Shown here one piece after another: positions 11,912 to 23,415 of a DNA stretch of 64,000 bases. The stretch covers positions 67,359,816-67,423,815 of the forward strand of contig CM075768.1 in NCBI GenBank assembly GCA_037974665.1, given 5' to 3'. Every line of letters begins with the position of its first letter. Positions within the stretch are counted from its first letter, which is position 1. The position numbers were made by a program, and so were the translations under genes. Below the pieces are notes generated by a model. That model was not told the DNA's origin. It made no database searches and saw only the letters and a list, made by a program, of their open reading frames with translations. This stretch comes from Ehretia macrophylla. Lineage: Eukaryota > Streptophyta > Magnoliopsida > Boraginales > Ehretiaceae.

Positions 11912-12470
11912 CTTTTCATTTTTTTTTTGCCCTGGTTAGGGTTGCCAAGGTAAATTATCCACCAAATATCTATTACCGAATCCCACGGAACATTGGGCAA
12001 GACAACTTCGCTTCACGTGGAGGCCGGGCCCATAAACCAAGGGCGTAGGGTTTGTGACCAGGTCTCCGTCGCTCTAGTGCCCATAACTTTTGATCCGCAA
12101 GGAATTGCACGGCGCACAGCATACCGTTGGAAAGCTCTCCGAGAGCTCTACGACGGGGGTAGCCAGCCTGCTTGGCTGCGCCTATTTTCGTAGCACAAAA
12201 TCGAATGCTTTAATCAATTTCAGGCCACTTTTCTTCTTTTACTCTGTCTTTCCGTCCCGAATCGTACGTCGTGAGCTGTTAAAAGGAGACAACCTGACTC
12301 GCAGGACATCAGAGGTCCCTACAATGTGCCAATATCACGTATTGTGAGGATGCTGCGTTGTTGAAGCAGATGCGTTGTCGTTAAGCCCCTTGGGTCTTTT
12401 GAATGGGCCATCTCTCTAGGCTGGGACTGTGAACCGTGAACACATATAGGAATTGTGCCCTCAACATGAC

Positions 12471-12589
12471 AAGTGGGATCATACCAGCACTAATGCACCG
12501 GATCCCATCAGAACTCTGAAGTTAAGTGTGCTTGGGCCAGAGTAGTACTTGGACGGGTGACCCCCTGGGAAGTCCTCGTGTTGCACCCC
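12471..12589 (+). rRNA. 5S rRNA gene copy 19
   Basis: Changes: G1A, G2A, C6G, C47T, C57T, G68C, A80T, T84C. Helix I is weakened at three positions. Confidence 0.91.
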
Positions 12590-13147
12590 ATTTTCATTTT
12601 TTTTTGCTCTGGTTAGGGTTGCAAGGATACTTTATCCACCAAATCTCTATTACTGAATCCAACGGAACAATGGGCAAGACAACTTCGCTTCACGTAGAGG
12701 CCGGGCCCGCAAACTGAGGGCGTAGGGTTTGTGACCAGGTCTCTGTTGCTTCGGAGCCCATAACTTTTGATCCGTAAGAAGTTACGCGACGCACAGTATA
12801 CCGTTGCAAAGCTCTCTGAGAGCTCTACGATGGGGGTGGCTAGCTTACTCGCTGTGCCCCTTTTTGTAGTCCAAAATCGAACATTTTCATCAGTTTCAGG
12901 CCATTTTTCTTCTTTTGCTCTGTTTTTCCGTCCCGGATCGTACGTCGTGAGCTGTTAAAAGGACGACAACCTGACTCGCGGGATGTCAGAGGGCCCTACA
13001 ACGTGTCGATATCACGTCTTGCGAGGATGTTGCGTTGTTGAAGCAGATGGGTTGTCGTTAAGCCTATTGAGCCTTTTGAATGGGCCATCTCTCTAGGGTG
13101 GGACTGTGAACCATTAACACATATAGGAATTGTACCCTCAACATGAC

Positions 13148-13266
13148 GGGTGCGATCATACCAGCACTAATACACCGGATCCCATCAGAACTCCGAAGTT
13201 AAGCGTGCTTGGGCGAGAGTAGTACTAGGATGGGTGACCCCCAGTGAAGTCTTCCTGTTGCACCCC
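13148..13266 (+). rRNA. 5S rRNA gene copy 20
   Basis: Changes: G25A, T96A, G98T, C105T, G108C. Box A and intermediate element are unchanged. Confidence 0.94.
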
Positions 13267-13824
13267 CTTTTCAATTTTTGTTGCCCTGGTTTGGTTTGCC
13301 AAGATACGTTATCCACCAAATCTCTATTATCGAATCCCACGGATCATTGGGCAAGACAACTTCACTTCACGTAGAGGCCAGGCCAGCAAACCGAGGGCGT
13401 AGGGTTTGTGACCAGCTCTCCGTCGCTCCGGTGCCCATAACTTTTGATCCGTAAGGAGTTACGCGGCGCACAGTATACCGTTGCAAAGCTCTCTGTGAGC
13501 ACTACGACGGGGGTAGCAAACTTGCTCGCTGGGCCCATTTTTGGAGCCCAAAATCGAACGTTTTAATCAGTTTCAGTCAACTTTTCTTCATTTGCTCTAT
13601 TTTTTCGTCCCGGATCGTACGTCGTGAGCTATTAAAAGGACGACAACCTGACTCGCAGGACATCAGAGGGCCCTACAACGTGTCGATATCACGTCTTGTG
13701 AGCATGCTGCGTTGTTGAAGGAAATGGGTTGTCGTTAAGTCCTTTGGGCCTTCTGAATGGGCCATCTCTCTAGGCTAGCACTGTGAACCATTAACACATA
13801 TAGGAATTGTGCCCTCAACATGAC

Positions 13825-13943
13825 GGGTGCGATCATACTAGCACTAATGCACCGGATACCATGAGAAATTCGAAGTTAAGCATGCTTGGGCGAGAGTAGT
13901 ACTAGCATGGGTGACCCCCTGGGAAGTCCTCGTGTTGCACCCC
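13825..13943 (+). rRNA. 5S rRNA gene copy 21
   Basis: Changes: C15T, C34A, C39G, C44A, C46T, G58A, G82C. Six of these seven recur in the copy at 20588, a clear mark of the ten-unit duplication. Confidence 0.93.
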
Positions 13944-14503
13944 TTTTTCAATTTTTTTTTGCCCTGGTTAGGGTTGCCAAGATACTTCATCCCCAAAATC
14001 TCTATTCCTGAATTCTATGGACCATTGGGCAAGACAACTTCGCTTCACGTAGAGACCGGGCACGCAAACTGAGGGCGTAGTGTTTGTGACCAGGTCTCCG
14101 TCGCTCCGGTGCCCATAACTTTTGATCCGTAAGGAGTTACGCGGCGCGCAGCATACCGTTGCAAAGCTCTCTCAGAGCTCTACGACGGGGTCAAAATGCA
14201 TGCTCGCTGTGGCCACTTTTTGGAGCCCAAAATCGAATGTTTTCATCAGTTTTAGTCCACTTTTCTTCTTTTGCTCTATTTTTCTGTCCCGGATCGTACG
14301 TCGTGAACTGTTAAAAGGACGACAACCTGACTCGCGGGACATCAGAGGGCCCTACAACGTGTCAATATCATGCGTTACGAGGATGCTGCATTGTTGAAGC
14401 GGATGGGTTGTCGTTAAGCCCATTGGGCCTTTTGAATGGGCCATCTCTCTATGCTTGGACTCTGAACCATTAACACATGTTGGAATTGTGCCCTAAACAT
14501 GAC

Positions 14504-14622
14504 AGGCGCGATCATACCAGCACTAATGCACCGGATACCATCAGAACTCCGAAGTTACGCGTGCTTGGGCGAGAGTAGTACTAGGATGGGTGACCCACTG
14601 GCAAGTCCTCGTGTTGTACCGC
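14504..14622 (+). rRNA. 5S rRNA gene copy 22
   Basis: Changes: G1A, T4C, C34A, A55C, C94A, G99C, C114T, C118G. C34A, C114T and C118G are shared with the copy at 21266. Confidence 0.92.
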
Positions 14623-14842
14623 CTTTTTAATTTTTTTTGCCCTGGTCAGGGTTGCCAAGATACATTATCCACCAAATCCCTAATACCGAATCCCACGGAA
14701 CATTGGGCAAGACAACTTCCTTTCACGTAGAGGTCGGGCCCGCAAACCGAGGGCGTAGGTTTTGTGACCAGGTCTCTATCGCTCCGATGCCCATAACTTT
14801 TGATCCGTAAGGCGTTACGCTGCGCACAGCATACCGTTGCAA

Positions 14843-14857
14843 AGCTCTCTGAGAGCT
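14843..14857. repeat. AGCTCTC-T-GAGAGCT near-palindrome (representative)
   Basis: A 15-bp dyad with a one-base centre in the middle of the spacer, seen in most units with small changes. Three spacers (after the genes at 8425, 10453 and 17214) lack about 11 bp here, as expected for a deletion between the two 'agctct' copies of the arms. Confidence 0.6.
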
Positions 14858-15094
14858 CTACGACGGGGGCAGCCAGCTTGCTCGCTGTGCCCATTTTCGG
14901 AGCCCAAAATCGAACATTTTCATCAGTTTCAGGCCACTTTTGTTCTTTTGCTCTATTTCTCTGTCCCGGATTGTACGTCATGAGCTGTTAAAAGGACGAC
15001 AACCTGACTCGCGGGACATCAAAGGGCCCTACAACGTGTCGATATCACGTCTTGCTAGGATGCTGCGTTGTTGAAGCTGATGGGTTTTCGTTAA

Positions 15095-15119
15095 GCCCAT
15101 TGGGCCTTTTGAATGGGCC
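15095..15119 (+). promoter_or_regulatory. GCCCATT/AATGGGC dyad with TGGGCC motifs (representative)
   Basis: Inverted arms GCCCATT (15095-15101) and AATGGGC (15112-15118) flank a 10-base loop, 86 to 63 bp before the gene at 15181. Two TGGGCC motifs (15101-15106 and 15114-15119) match the plant site II core TGGGCY. The block is among the better kept spacer parts and recurs in most units. Its function is not shown. Confidence 0.4.
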
Positions 15120-15180
15120 ATCTCTCTAGGCTGGGACTGTGAACCGTTAACACATTTAGGAATTGTGCCCTCAACATGAC

Positions 15181-15299
15181 GGGTGCGATCATTCTAGCAC
15201 TAATGCACCGGATCCCATCAGAACTCCGAAGTTAAGCGTGCTTGGGCGAGAATAGTACTAGGATGGGTGACCCCCTGTGAAGTCCTCGTGTTGCACCAC
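15181..15299 (+). rRNA. 5S rRNA gene copy 23
   Basis: Changes: A13T, C15T, G72A, G98T, C118A. C15T, G98T and C118A are shared with the copy at 21941. Confidence 0.94.
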
Positions 15300-15857
15300 T
15301 TTTTCAATTTTTTTTGCCCTGGTTTGGGTTGCCAAGATACTTTATCCACTAAATCTCTATTACCGAATCCCATGGAACATTGGGCAAGACAACTTTGATT
15401 CACATAGAGGCCGGGCCAGCAAACCGAGGGCGTAGGGTTTGTGACCAGGTCTCCGTCGCTCCGGTGCCGATAACTTTTGATCCGTATGGAGTTATGTGGC
15501 GCACAACATACCGTTGGAAAGCACTCTGAGAGCTCTACGATGGGGGAAGCTTGCTTGCTCCCTACGCCCCTTTTTGGAGCCCAAAATCGAACATTTTCAT
15601 CATTTTCAGGCTGCTTTTCTACATTTGCTCTATTTTTTCGTCACGGATCGTACGTCGTGAACTGTTAAAAGGATGACAACCTAACTCTCCGGACATCAGA
15701 GGGCCCTACAACTTGTCAATATCACATCTTGCGAGGATGCTGTATTGTTGAAGCCGATGGGTTGTCGTTAAGCCCATTGAGCCTTTTGAATGGGCCATCT
15801 CTCTAGGCTGGGACTGTGAACCGTTAACACATATAGGAATTGTGCCCTCAACATGGC

Positions 15858-15976
15858 GGGTACGATCATACCAGCACTAATACACCGGATCCCATCAGAA
15901 CTCCGAAGTTAAGCATGCTTGGGCGAGAGTAGTACTAGGATGGGTGACCCCTTGTGAAGTCCTCGTGTTGTACCCC
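15858..15976 (+). rRNA. 5S rRNA gene copy 24
   Basis: Changes: G5A, G25A, G58A, C95T, G98T, C114T. G5A and C114T would turn a G-C pair of helix I into A-U. Confidence 0.94.
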
Positions 15977-16535
15977 ATTTTCAATTTTTTTTGCCCTGGT
16001 TAGGGTTGCGAAGATACTTTATCCACCAAATCTCTATTACCGAATCTCACGGAACATTGGGCAAGACAACTTCGCTTCACGTAGAGGCCGGGCCTGCAAA
16101 CCGAGGGCATAGGGTTTTGTGACCAGGTCTGCGTCGCTCCGGTGCTGATAACTTTTGATCCGTAAGGAATTACGCAGCGCACAACATACCATTGGAAATC
16201 TCCCTGAGAGCTCTACGATGGGGGCGGCTAGCTTGCTCCATATGGCCCTTTTTGGAGCCCAAAATCGAACATTTTCATCAGTTTCAGGCCATTTTTCTTC
16301 ATTTTCTCTGTTTTTCCGTCCCGGATCGTACGTCGTGAGCTGTTAAAAGGATGACACCCGGACTCGCCGGACATCAGAGGGCCCAACAATGTGTCAATAT
16401 CACGTCTTGCGAGGATGCTGCGTTGTTGAAGCCGATTGGTTGTCGTTAAGCCCATTAAGCCTTTTGAATGGGCCATCTCTCTAGGCTGGGACTGTGAACC
16501 GTTAACACATATAGGAATTGTGCCCTCAACATGAC

Positions 16536-16654
16536 GGGTGCGATCATACCAGCACTAATGCACCGGATCCCATCAAATCTCTGAAGTTAAGCGTGCTTGG
16601 GCGAGAGTAGTACTAGGATGGGAGACCCCCTGGGAATTCCTCGTGTTGAATCCC
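16536..16654 (+). rRNA. 5S rRNA gene copy 25
   Basis: Changes: G41A, A43T, C47T, T88A, G102T, C114A, C116T. The second block of the large duplication begins in the spacer after this gene. Confidence 0.92.
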
Positions 16655-17213
16655 CTTTTCAATATTTTTTGCCCTGGTTAGGGTTGCCAAGATACTTTAT
16701 CCACCAAATCGGTATTACCGAATCCCACAGAACATTGGGCAAGACAACTTCGCTTCACGTAGAGGCCGAGCCCGCAAATCGAGGGCTTTGGGTTTGTGAC
16801 TAGGTCCCCATCGCTCCGGTGCCCATAGGTTTTGATCCGTGAGTAGTTACGCGGTGCACAGTATACCGTTGCAAAGCTCTCTGAAAGCTCTATGATGGGG
16901 GCAACTAGTTTGCTCGCTGTGCCCATTTTTTGGAGCCCAAAATCGAATGTTTTCATCATTTTCTGGCCACTTTTCTTTTTTTGGTCTGTTTTTTCATCCC
17001 GGATCGTATATTGTGAGCTATTAAAAGGATGACAACTTGACTCGCGGGACATCAGAGGGCCCTACAACGTGTCAATATCATGACTTACGAGGATGCTGCA
17101 TTGTTGAAGTGGATGGGTTGTCATTAAGCCCATTGGGCCTTTTGAATCGGCCATCTCTCTAGGTTGGGACTGTGAACCGTTAACACATGTAGGAATTGTG
17201 CCCTCAACATGAC

Positions 17214-17332
17214 GGGTGCGATCATACCAGCACTAATGCACCGGATCCCATCAGAAGTCCGAAGTTTGGCGTGCTTGGGCGAGAGTAGTACTAGGATGTG
17301 TGACCCCCTGGGAAGTCCTCGTGTTGTACCCC
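17214..17332 (+). rRNA. 5S rRNA gene copy 26
   Basis: Changes: C44G, A54T, A55G, G86T, C114T. Partner of 10453; it carries the same 11-bp spacer deletion (unit 666 bp). Confidence 0.93.
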
Positions 17333-17879
17333 CTTTTCATTTTTTTTTGCCCTGGTTAGGGTTGCCAAGATACATTATCCACCAAATCTCTAATATCGAA
17401 TCCCACGGAACATTGGGCAAGACAACTTCCCTTCACGTACAGGACGGGCCCGCAGACTGAGGGTGTAGGGTTTGTGACCAGGTCTCCGTCGCTCCGGTGC
17501 CCATAACTTTTGATCCGTAAGGAGTTACGCGGCGCACAACATCCCGTTGCAAAGCTCTACGACGGGGGCAGCTAGCGTGCCCGCTGTGTCCATTTTTGGT
17601 GGCCAAAATTGAACATTTTCATCAGTTTTAGGCAACTTTTCTTCTTTTGCCCTGTTTTTCCGTCCCGGATCGTACATCGTGAGCTGTTAAAAGGCCGACA
17701 ACCTGACTCGCGGTACATCAGAAGGCCCTACAACGTGTCGATATCACGTCTTGCGAGGATGTTGCGTTGTTGAAAATGATGGGTTGTCATTAAGCCCATT
17801 GGGCCTTTTGAATGGGCCCTCTCTCTTGGCTGGCACTGTCAACCGTTAACACATATAAGAATTGTGCCCTCAACATGAC

Positions 17880-17998
17880 AGGTGCGCTCATACCAGCACT
17901 AATGCACCGGATCCTATCAGAACTCCGAAGTTAAGCGTGCTTGGACAAGAGTAGTACTAGGATGGGTGACCCCCTGGGAAGTCCTCGTGTTGTACACA
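17880..17998 (+). rRNA. 5S rRNA gene copy 27
   Basis: Changes: G1A, A8C, C36T, G66A, G68A, C114T, C117A, C119A. Three changes fall in the 3' strand of helix I. Confidence 0.91.
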
Positions 17999-18557
17999 CC
18001 CTTTTCAATTTTTTTTGCCCTGGTTAGGGTTGCCAAGATACTTTATCCACCAAATCTCTATTACCGAATGACACAGAACATTGGGCAAGACAACTTCGCT
18101 TCGCGTAGAGGCCGGGCCCGTAAACCGATGGCGTAGTGTTTGTGACCAGGTCTCCTTCGTTTTGGTGCCCATAACTTTTGTTCCGTAAGGAGTTACGCAG
18201 CGCACAGCATACCGCTGCAAAGCTCTCTGAGTGCTCTACGACGGGGGCAGCCATCTTGCTCGCTGTGCCCATTTTTGGAGCCCAAAATCAAACGTTTTCA
18301 TTAGTTTCAGGCCATTTTGTTCTTTTGCTCTATTTTTCCATCCTGGATCGTACGTCGTGAGCTGTTAAAAGGACAGCAACCTGACTCGCCGGACATTAGA
18401 GGGCCTTACATTGTGTCGATATCACATTTTGCGAGGATGCTACGTTGTTGAAGCGGATGGGTTGTCGTTAATCCCATTGGGCCTTTTGAATGGGCCATCT
18501 CTCTAGGCTGGGACTGTGAACCGTTAACACATATAGGAATTGTGCCCTTAACATGAC

Positions 18558-18675
18558 GGGGGCTATCATACCAGCACTAATGCACCGGATCCCATCAGAA
18601 ATCCGAAGTTAAGCGTGCTTGGACGAGAGTAGTACTAGGATGGGTGACCCCTGCGAAGTCCTCGTGTTGCACCCC
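18558..18675 (+). rRNA. 5S rRNA gene copy 28, one-base deletion in box C
   Basis: 118 bp. Changes: T4G, G7T, C44A, G66A, G98C, with one C lost from the CCCCC of box C. Partner of 11794. Confidence 0.9.
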
Positions 18676-19233
18676 CTTTTCATTTTTTTTTGCCCTGGTT
18701 AGGGTTGCCAAGATACATTATCCACCAAATATCTACTACCGAATCCCACGGAACAATGGGCAAGACAACTTCGCTTCATGTGGAGGCCGGGCCCGCAAAC
18801 CGAGGGCGTAGGGTTTGTGACCAGGTCTCCGTCGCTCCGGTGCCCATAACTTTTGATCCGTAAGGAGTTACACGGTGCACATCATACCGTTGCAAAGGTC
18901 TCTGAGAGCTCTACGACGAGGGCAGCTACCCTGCTCGCTGTACCCATTTTTGGAGTCCAAAATCGAACGTTTTCATCAGTTTCAGGCCACTTTTCTTCTT
19001 TTGCTCTGTTTTTCCGTCCCGGATCGTACGCCGTGAGCTGTTAAAAGGACGACAACCTGACTCGCGGGACATATGAGGGCCCTACAATGTGCCGATATCA
19101 CGTATTGTGAGGATGCTGCGTTGTTGAAGCAGATGCGTTGTCGTTAAGACCCTTGGGTCGTTTGAATGGGCCATCTCTCTAGGCTGGGACTGTGAACCAT
19201 GAACACATATAGGAATTGTGCCCTCAACATGAC

Positions 19234-19352
19234 GGGTACGATCATACAGGCACTAATGCACCGGATCCCATCTGAACTCCGAAGTTAAGTGTGCTTGGGC
19301 GAGAGTAGTACTAGGATGGGTGACCCCCTGTGAAGTCCTCGTGTTGAACCCC
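19234..19352 (+). rRNA. 5S rRNA gene copy 29
   Basis: Changes: G5A, C15A, A16G, A40T, C57T, G98T, C114A. C57T is shared with its partner at 12471. Confidence 0.92.
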
Positions 19353-19910
19353 CTTTTCAATTTTTTTTGCCCTGGTTAGGGTTGCCAAGATACTTTATCC
19401 ACCAAATCTCAATTACTGAATCCTACGGAACAATGGGCAAGACAACTTCGCTTCACGTAGAGGCCGGGCCCGCAAACTGAGGGCGTAGGGTTTGTGACCA
19501 GGTCTCTGTCGCTTCGGTGCCCATAACTTTTGATCCGTAGGGAGTTACGCGGCGCACAGCATACCGTTGCAAACCTCTCTGAGAGCTCTAAGATGGGGGT
19601 GGCTAGCTTGCTCGCTTTGCCCCTTTTTGTAGTCCAAAATTGAACATTTTCATCAGTTTCAGGCCATTTTTCTTCTTTTGCTCTGTTTTTCCGTCCCGGA
19701 TCGTACGTCGTGAGCTGTTAAAAGGACGACAACCTGGCTCGCGGGACGTTAGAGGGCCCTACAACGTGTCGATATCACGTCTTGCGAGGATGCTGCGTTG
19801 TTGAAGTAGATGGGTTGTCGTTAAGCCCATTGAGCCTTTTGAATGGGCCATCTCTCTAGGCTGGGACTGTGAACCATTAAAACATATAGGAATTGTGCCC
19901 TCAACATTAC

Positions 19911-20029
19911 GGGTTCGATCATACCAGCACTAATGCACCGGATCCCATCAGAACTTCGAAGTTAAGCGTTCTTGGGTGAGAGTAGTACTAGGATGGGTGA
20001 CCCCCTGGGAAGTCCTCGTGTTGCACACC
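19911..20029 (+). rRNA. 5S rRNA gene copy 30
   Basis: Changes: G5T, C46T, G60T, C67T, C117A. Box C is unchanged. Confidence 0.94.
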
Positions 20030-20587
20030 CTTTTCAATTTTTTTTGCCATGGTTAGGGTTGCCAAAATACTTTATCCACCAATTCTCTATTACTAAATCA
20101 CACGGAACATTGGGCAAGACAACTTCGCTTCACGTAGAGGCCAGGCCTGCAAACCGAGGGCGTAGGGTTTGTGACCAGGTCTTCGTCGCTCCGGTGCCCA
20201 TAACTTTTGATCCGTAAGGAATTACGCGGCGCACAGCATGAAGTTGCAAAGCTCTCTGTGAGTACTACGACGTCGGTAGCCAACTTGCTAGCTGGGCCCA
20301 TTTTTTGAGCCCAAAATCGAATGTTTTAATCAGTTTCAGTCAACATTTCTTCATTTGCTCTATTTTTTAGTCTCGTATCGTACGTCGTGAGCTATTAAAA
20401 GGACGACAACCTGACTCGCAGGAGATCAGAGGGCCCTACAACGTGTCGATATCACGTCTTGCGAGGATGCTGCGTTGTTGAAGGAGATGGGTTGTCGTTA
20501 AGTCCTTTGGGCCTTCTGAATGGGCCATCTCTCTAGGCTAGCACTGTGAACCATTAACACATATAGGAATTGTGCCCTCAACATGAC

Positions 20588-20706
20588 GGGTGCGATCATA
20601 CTAGCACTAATGCACCGGATACCATGAGAAATTCGAAGTTAAGCATGCTTGGGTGAGAGTAGTACTAGGATGGGTGACCCCCTGGGAAGTCCTCGTGTTG
20701 CACCCC
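20588..20706 (+). rRNA. 5S rRNA gene copy 31
   Basis: Changes: C15T, C34A, C39G, C44A, C46T, G58A, C67T. Near twin of the copy at 13825. Confidence 0.93.
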
Positions 20707-21265
20707 TTTTTCAATTTTTTTTTGCCCTGGTTAGGGTTGCCAAGATACTTCATCCCCCAAATCTCTATTCCTGAATTCTATTGAACATTGGGCAAGACAA
20801 CTTCGCTTCACGAAGAGGCCGGGCCCACAAACTGATGGCGTAGGGTTTGTGACCAGGTCTCCATCGCTCCGGGGCCCATAATTTTTGATCCGTTAGGAGT
20901 TACGCGGCGCACAGCATACCGTTGCGAAACTCTCCGAGTGCTCTACGACGGGGTCATCTAGCATGCTCGCTGTGCCCATTTTTGGAGCCCAAAATCGAAC
21001 GTTTTCATCAGTTTTAGTCCACTTTTCTTCTTTTGCTCTGTTTTTCTTTCCCGGATCGTATGTTGTGAGCTGTTAACAGGACGACAACCTGACTCGTGGG
21101 ACATCAGAGGGCCCTACAACGTGTCGATATCATGCCTTACGAGGATGCTGCATTGTTGAAGCGGATGGGTTGTCGTTAAGCCCATTGGGCCTTTTGAATG
21201 GGCCATCTCTCTATGCTTGGACTGTGAACCGTTAACATATGTAGGAATTGTGCCCTCAACATGAC

Positions 21266-21384
21266 GGGTGCGATCATACCAGCACTAATGCACCGGATAC
21301 CATCAGAACTCCGAAGTTAAGCGTGCTTGGGCAAGAGTAGTACTAGGATGGGTGACCCCCTGGGAAATCCTCGTGTTGTATCGC
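21266..21384 (+). rRNA. 5S rRNA gene copy 32
   Basis: Changes: C34A, G68A, G102A, C114T, C116T, C118G. Twin of 14504. Spacer of the 'aatatcg' subtype (21444). Confidence 0.93.
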
Positions 21385-21940
21385 CTTTTCATTTTTTTTT
21401 GCCCTGGTGAGGGTTGCCAAGATACATTATCCACCAAATCTCTAATATCGAATCCCACGGAACATTAGGCAAGACAACTTCCCTTCACGTAGAGGCCGGG
21501 CCCGTAAACCGAGGGCGTAGGGTTTGTGACCAGGTCTCTGTCGCTCCGATGCCCATAACTTTTGATCCGTAAGGAGTTACGCTGCGCACAGCATACCGTT
21601 GCAAAGCTATTTGATAGCACTACGACAGGGGCAGCTAGCTTGCTCGCTGTGCCCATTTTTGGAGCCCAAAATAGAACATTTTCATCAGTTGCAGGCCATT
21701 TTGTTCTTTTGCACTATTTTTCTGTCCCGGATCGTACGTCGTGAGCTGTTAAAGGACGACAACCTGACTCACCGGACATCAGAGGGCTCTACAACTTGTC
21801 GATATCACGTCTTGTGAGGATGCTACGTTGTTGAAGCGGATGGGTTATCGTTGAGCCCATTGGGCCTTTTGAATGGGCCATCTCTTTAGGCTGGGACTGT
21901 GAACCGTTAACACATATAGGAATTGTGCCCTCAACATGAC

Positions 21941-22059
21941 GGGTGCGATCATACTAGCACTAATGCACCGGATCCCATCAGAACTCCGAAGTTAAGCGTG
22001 CATGGGCGAGAGTAGTACTAGGATGGGTGACCCCCTGTGAAGTCCTCGTGTTGCACCAC
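21941..22059 (+). rRNA. 5S rRNA gene copy 33
   Basis: Four changes: C15T, T62A, G98T, C118A. Twin of 15181; the matching spacer after it is the end of the large duplication. Confidence 0.94.
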
Positions 22060-22618
22060 CTTTTCAATTTTTTTTTGCCCTGGTTTGGGTTGCCAAGATA
22101 CTTTATCCACTAAATCTCTATTACCGAATCCCACGGAACATTGGGCAAGACAACTTCGCTTCACGTAGAGGTCGGGCCCGCAAACCGAGGGCGTAGGGTT
22201 TGTGACCAGGTCTCCGTCGCTCCGGTGCCGATAACTTTTGATCCGTAAGGAGTTACGTGGCACACAGAATACCGTTGGAAAGCTCTCTGAGAGGTCTACA
22301 ACAGGGGAAGCTCGCTTGCTCCCTATGCCCCTTTTTGGTTCCCAAAATCAAACATTTTCATCAGTTTCAGGCCACTTTTCTTCTTTAGCTCTGTTTTTCC
22401 TTCCCGGATCGTACGTCGTGAGCTGTTATAAGGATGACAACCTAACTCGCCGGACATCAGAGGGCCCTACAACATGTCGATATCACATCATGCGAGGAAG
22501 CTGCGTTGTCGAAGCCGATGGGCTGTCGTTAAGCCCATTGAGCCTTTTGAATGGTCCATATCTCTAGGCTGCGACTGTGAATCTTTAACACATATAGGAA
22601 TTGTGCCCTCAACATGAT

Positions 22619-22737
22619 GGGTGCGATCATACCAGCACTAATGCACCGGATCCCATCAGAACTCCGAAGTTAAGCGTGCTTGGGTGAGAGTAGTACTAAG
22701 ATGGGTGACCCCCTGGGAAGTCCTCGTGTTGCACCCC
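22619..22737 (+). rRNA. 5S rRNA gene copy 34, near-consensus
   Basis: Only two changes, C67T and G81A. With 25326 it is the least changed complete copy. Spacer of the 'aatatcg' subtype (22797). Confidence 0.96.
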
Positions 22738-23296
22738 CTTTTCAATTTTTTTTCCCTTCGTTAGGGTTGCCAAGATACTTTATCCACCAAATCTCTAATA
22801 TCGAATCCGACGCAACATTGGGCAAGACAACTTCCCTTCACGTAGAGGCCGGTCCCGCAAAATCGAAGGCGTAGGGTTTGTGACCAGGTCTTCGTGGCTC
22901 CGATGCCCACAACTTTTGATCCGTAAGGAGTTACATGGCGCACATTATACCGTTGCAAAGCTCTCTGAGAGCTCTGCGACGGGGGCAGCCAGCTTGCTCG
23001 CTGTGCCCATTTTTGGAGCCCATAATTGAACATTTTCATCAGTTTCAGGCCACTTTTGTTCTTTTGCTCTATTTTTTCATCCCGAATCGTACGTCGTGAG
23101 TTGATAAAAGGACGACAACCTGACCCGCGGGACATCAGAGGGCCCTACAACGTGTCGATATCACGTCTTGCCAGGATGTTGCGTTGTTGAAGTGGATGGG
23201 TTGTCGTTAAGCCCATTGGGCATTTTGATTGGGCCATCTCCATAGGCTGGGACTGTGAACCATTAACACATGTAGGAATTGTGCCCTCAACATGAC

Positions 23297-23415
23297 GGGT
23301 GCAATCATACCAACACTAATGCACCAGATCCCATCAGAAATCCGAAGTTAAGCATGCTTGGGCGAGAGTAATACTAGGATGGGTGACCCCCTGGGATGTC
23401 CACGTGTTGCACCTC
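23297..23415 (+). rRNA. 5S rRNA gene copy 35, degenerate
   Basis: Changes: G7A, G17A, G30A, C44A, G58A, G75A, A101T, T106A, C118T. Three are G-to-A at CpG sites. Confidence 0.91.

Larger units (their letters stand above)
10038..15857 (+). repeat. Large segmental duplication, block 1
   Basis: Starts in the spacer of the gene at 9775 ('gactaggtcccc' and 'ccgtgagga' marks) and runs to about the gene at 15858. Gene by gene it matches block 2 at an offset of 6760-6764 bp (ten units), sharing gene variants, the 11-bp dyad deletion and spacer variants such as 'attcctgaattctat'. Edges are approximate. Confidence 0.8.
16799..22618 (+). repeat. Large segmental duplication, block 2
   Basis: Copy of block 1 by shared variants. 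The gene at 22619 no longer matches its ten-unit partner at 15858, which sets the right edge. The genes at 16536 and 9775 also do not match, which sets the left edge inside the following spacer. Confidence 0.8.
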
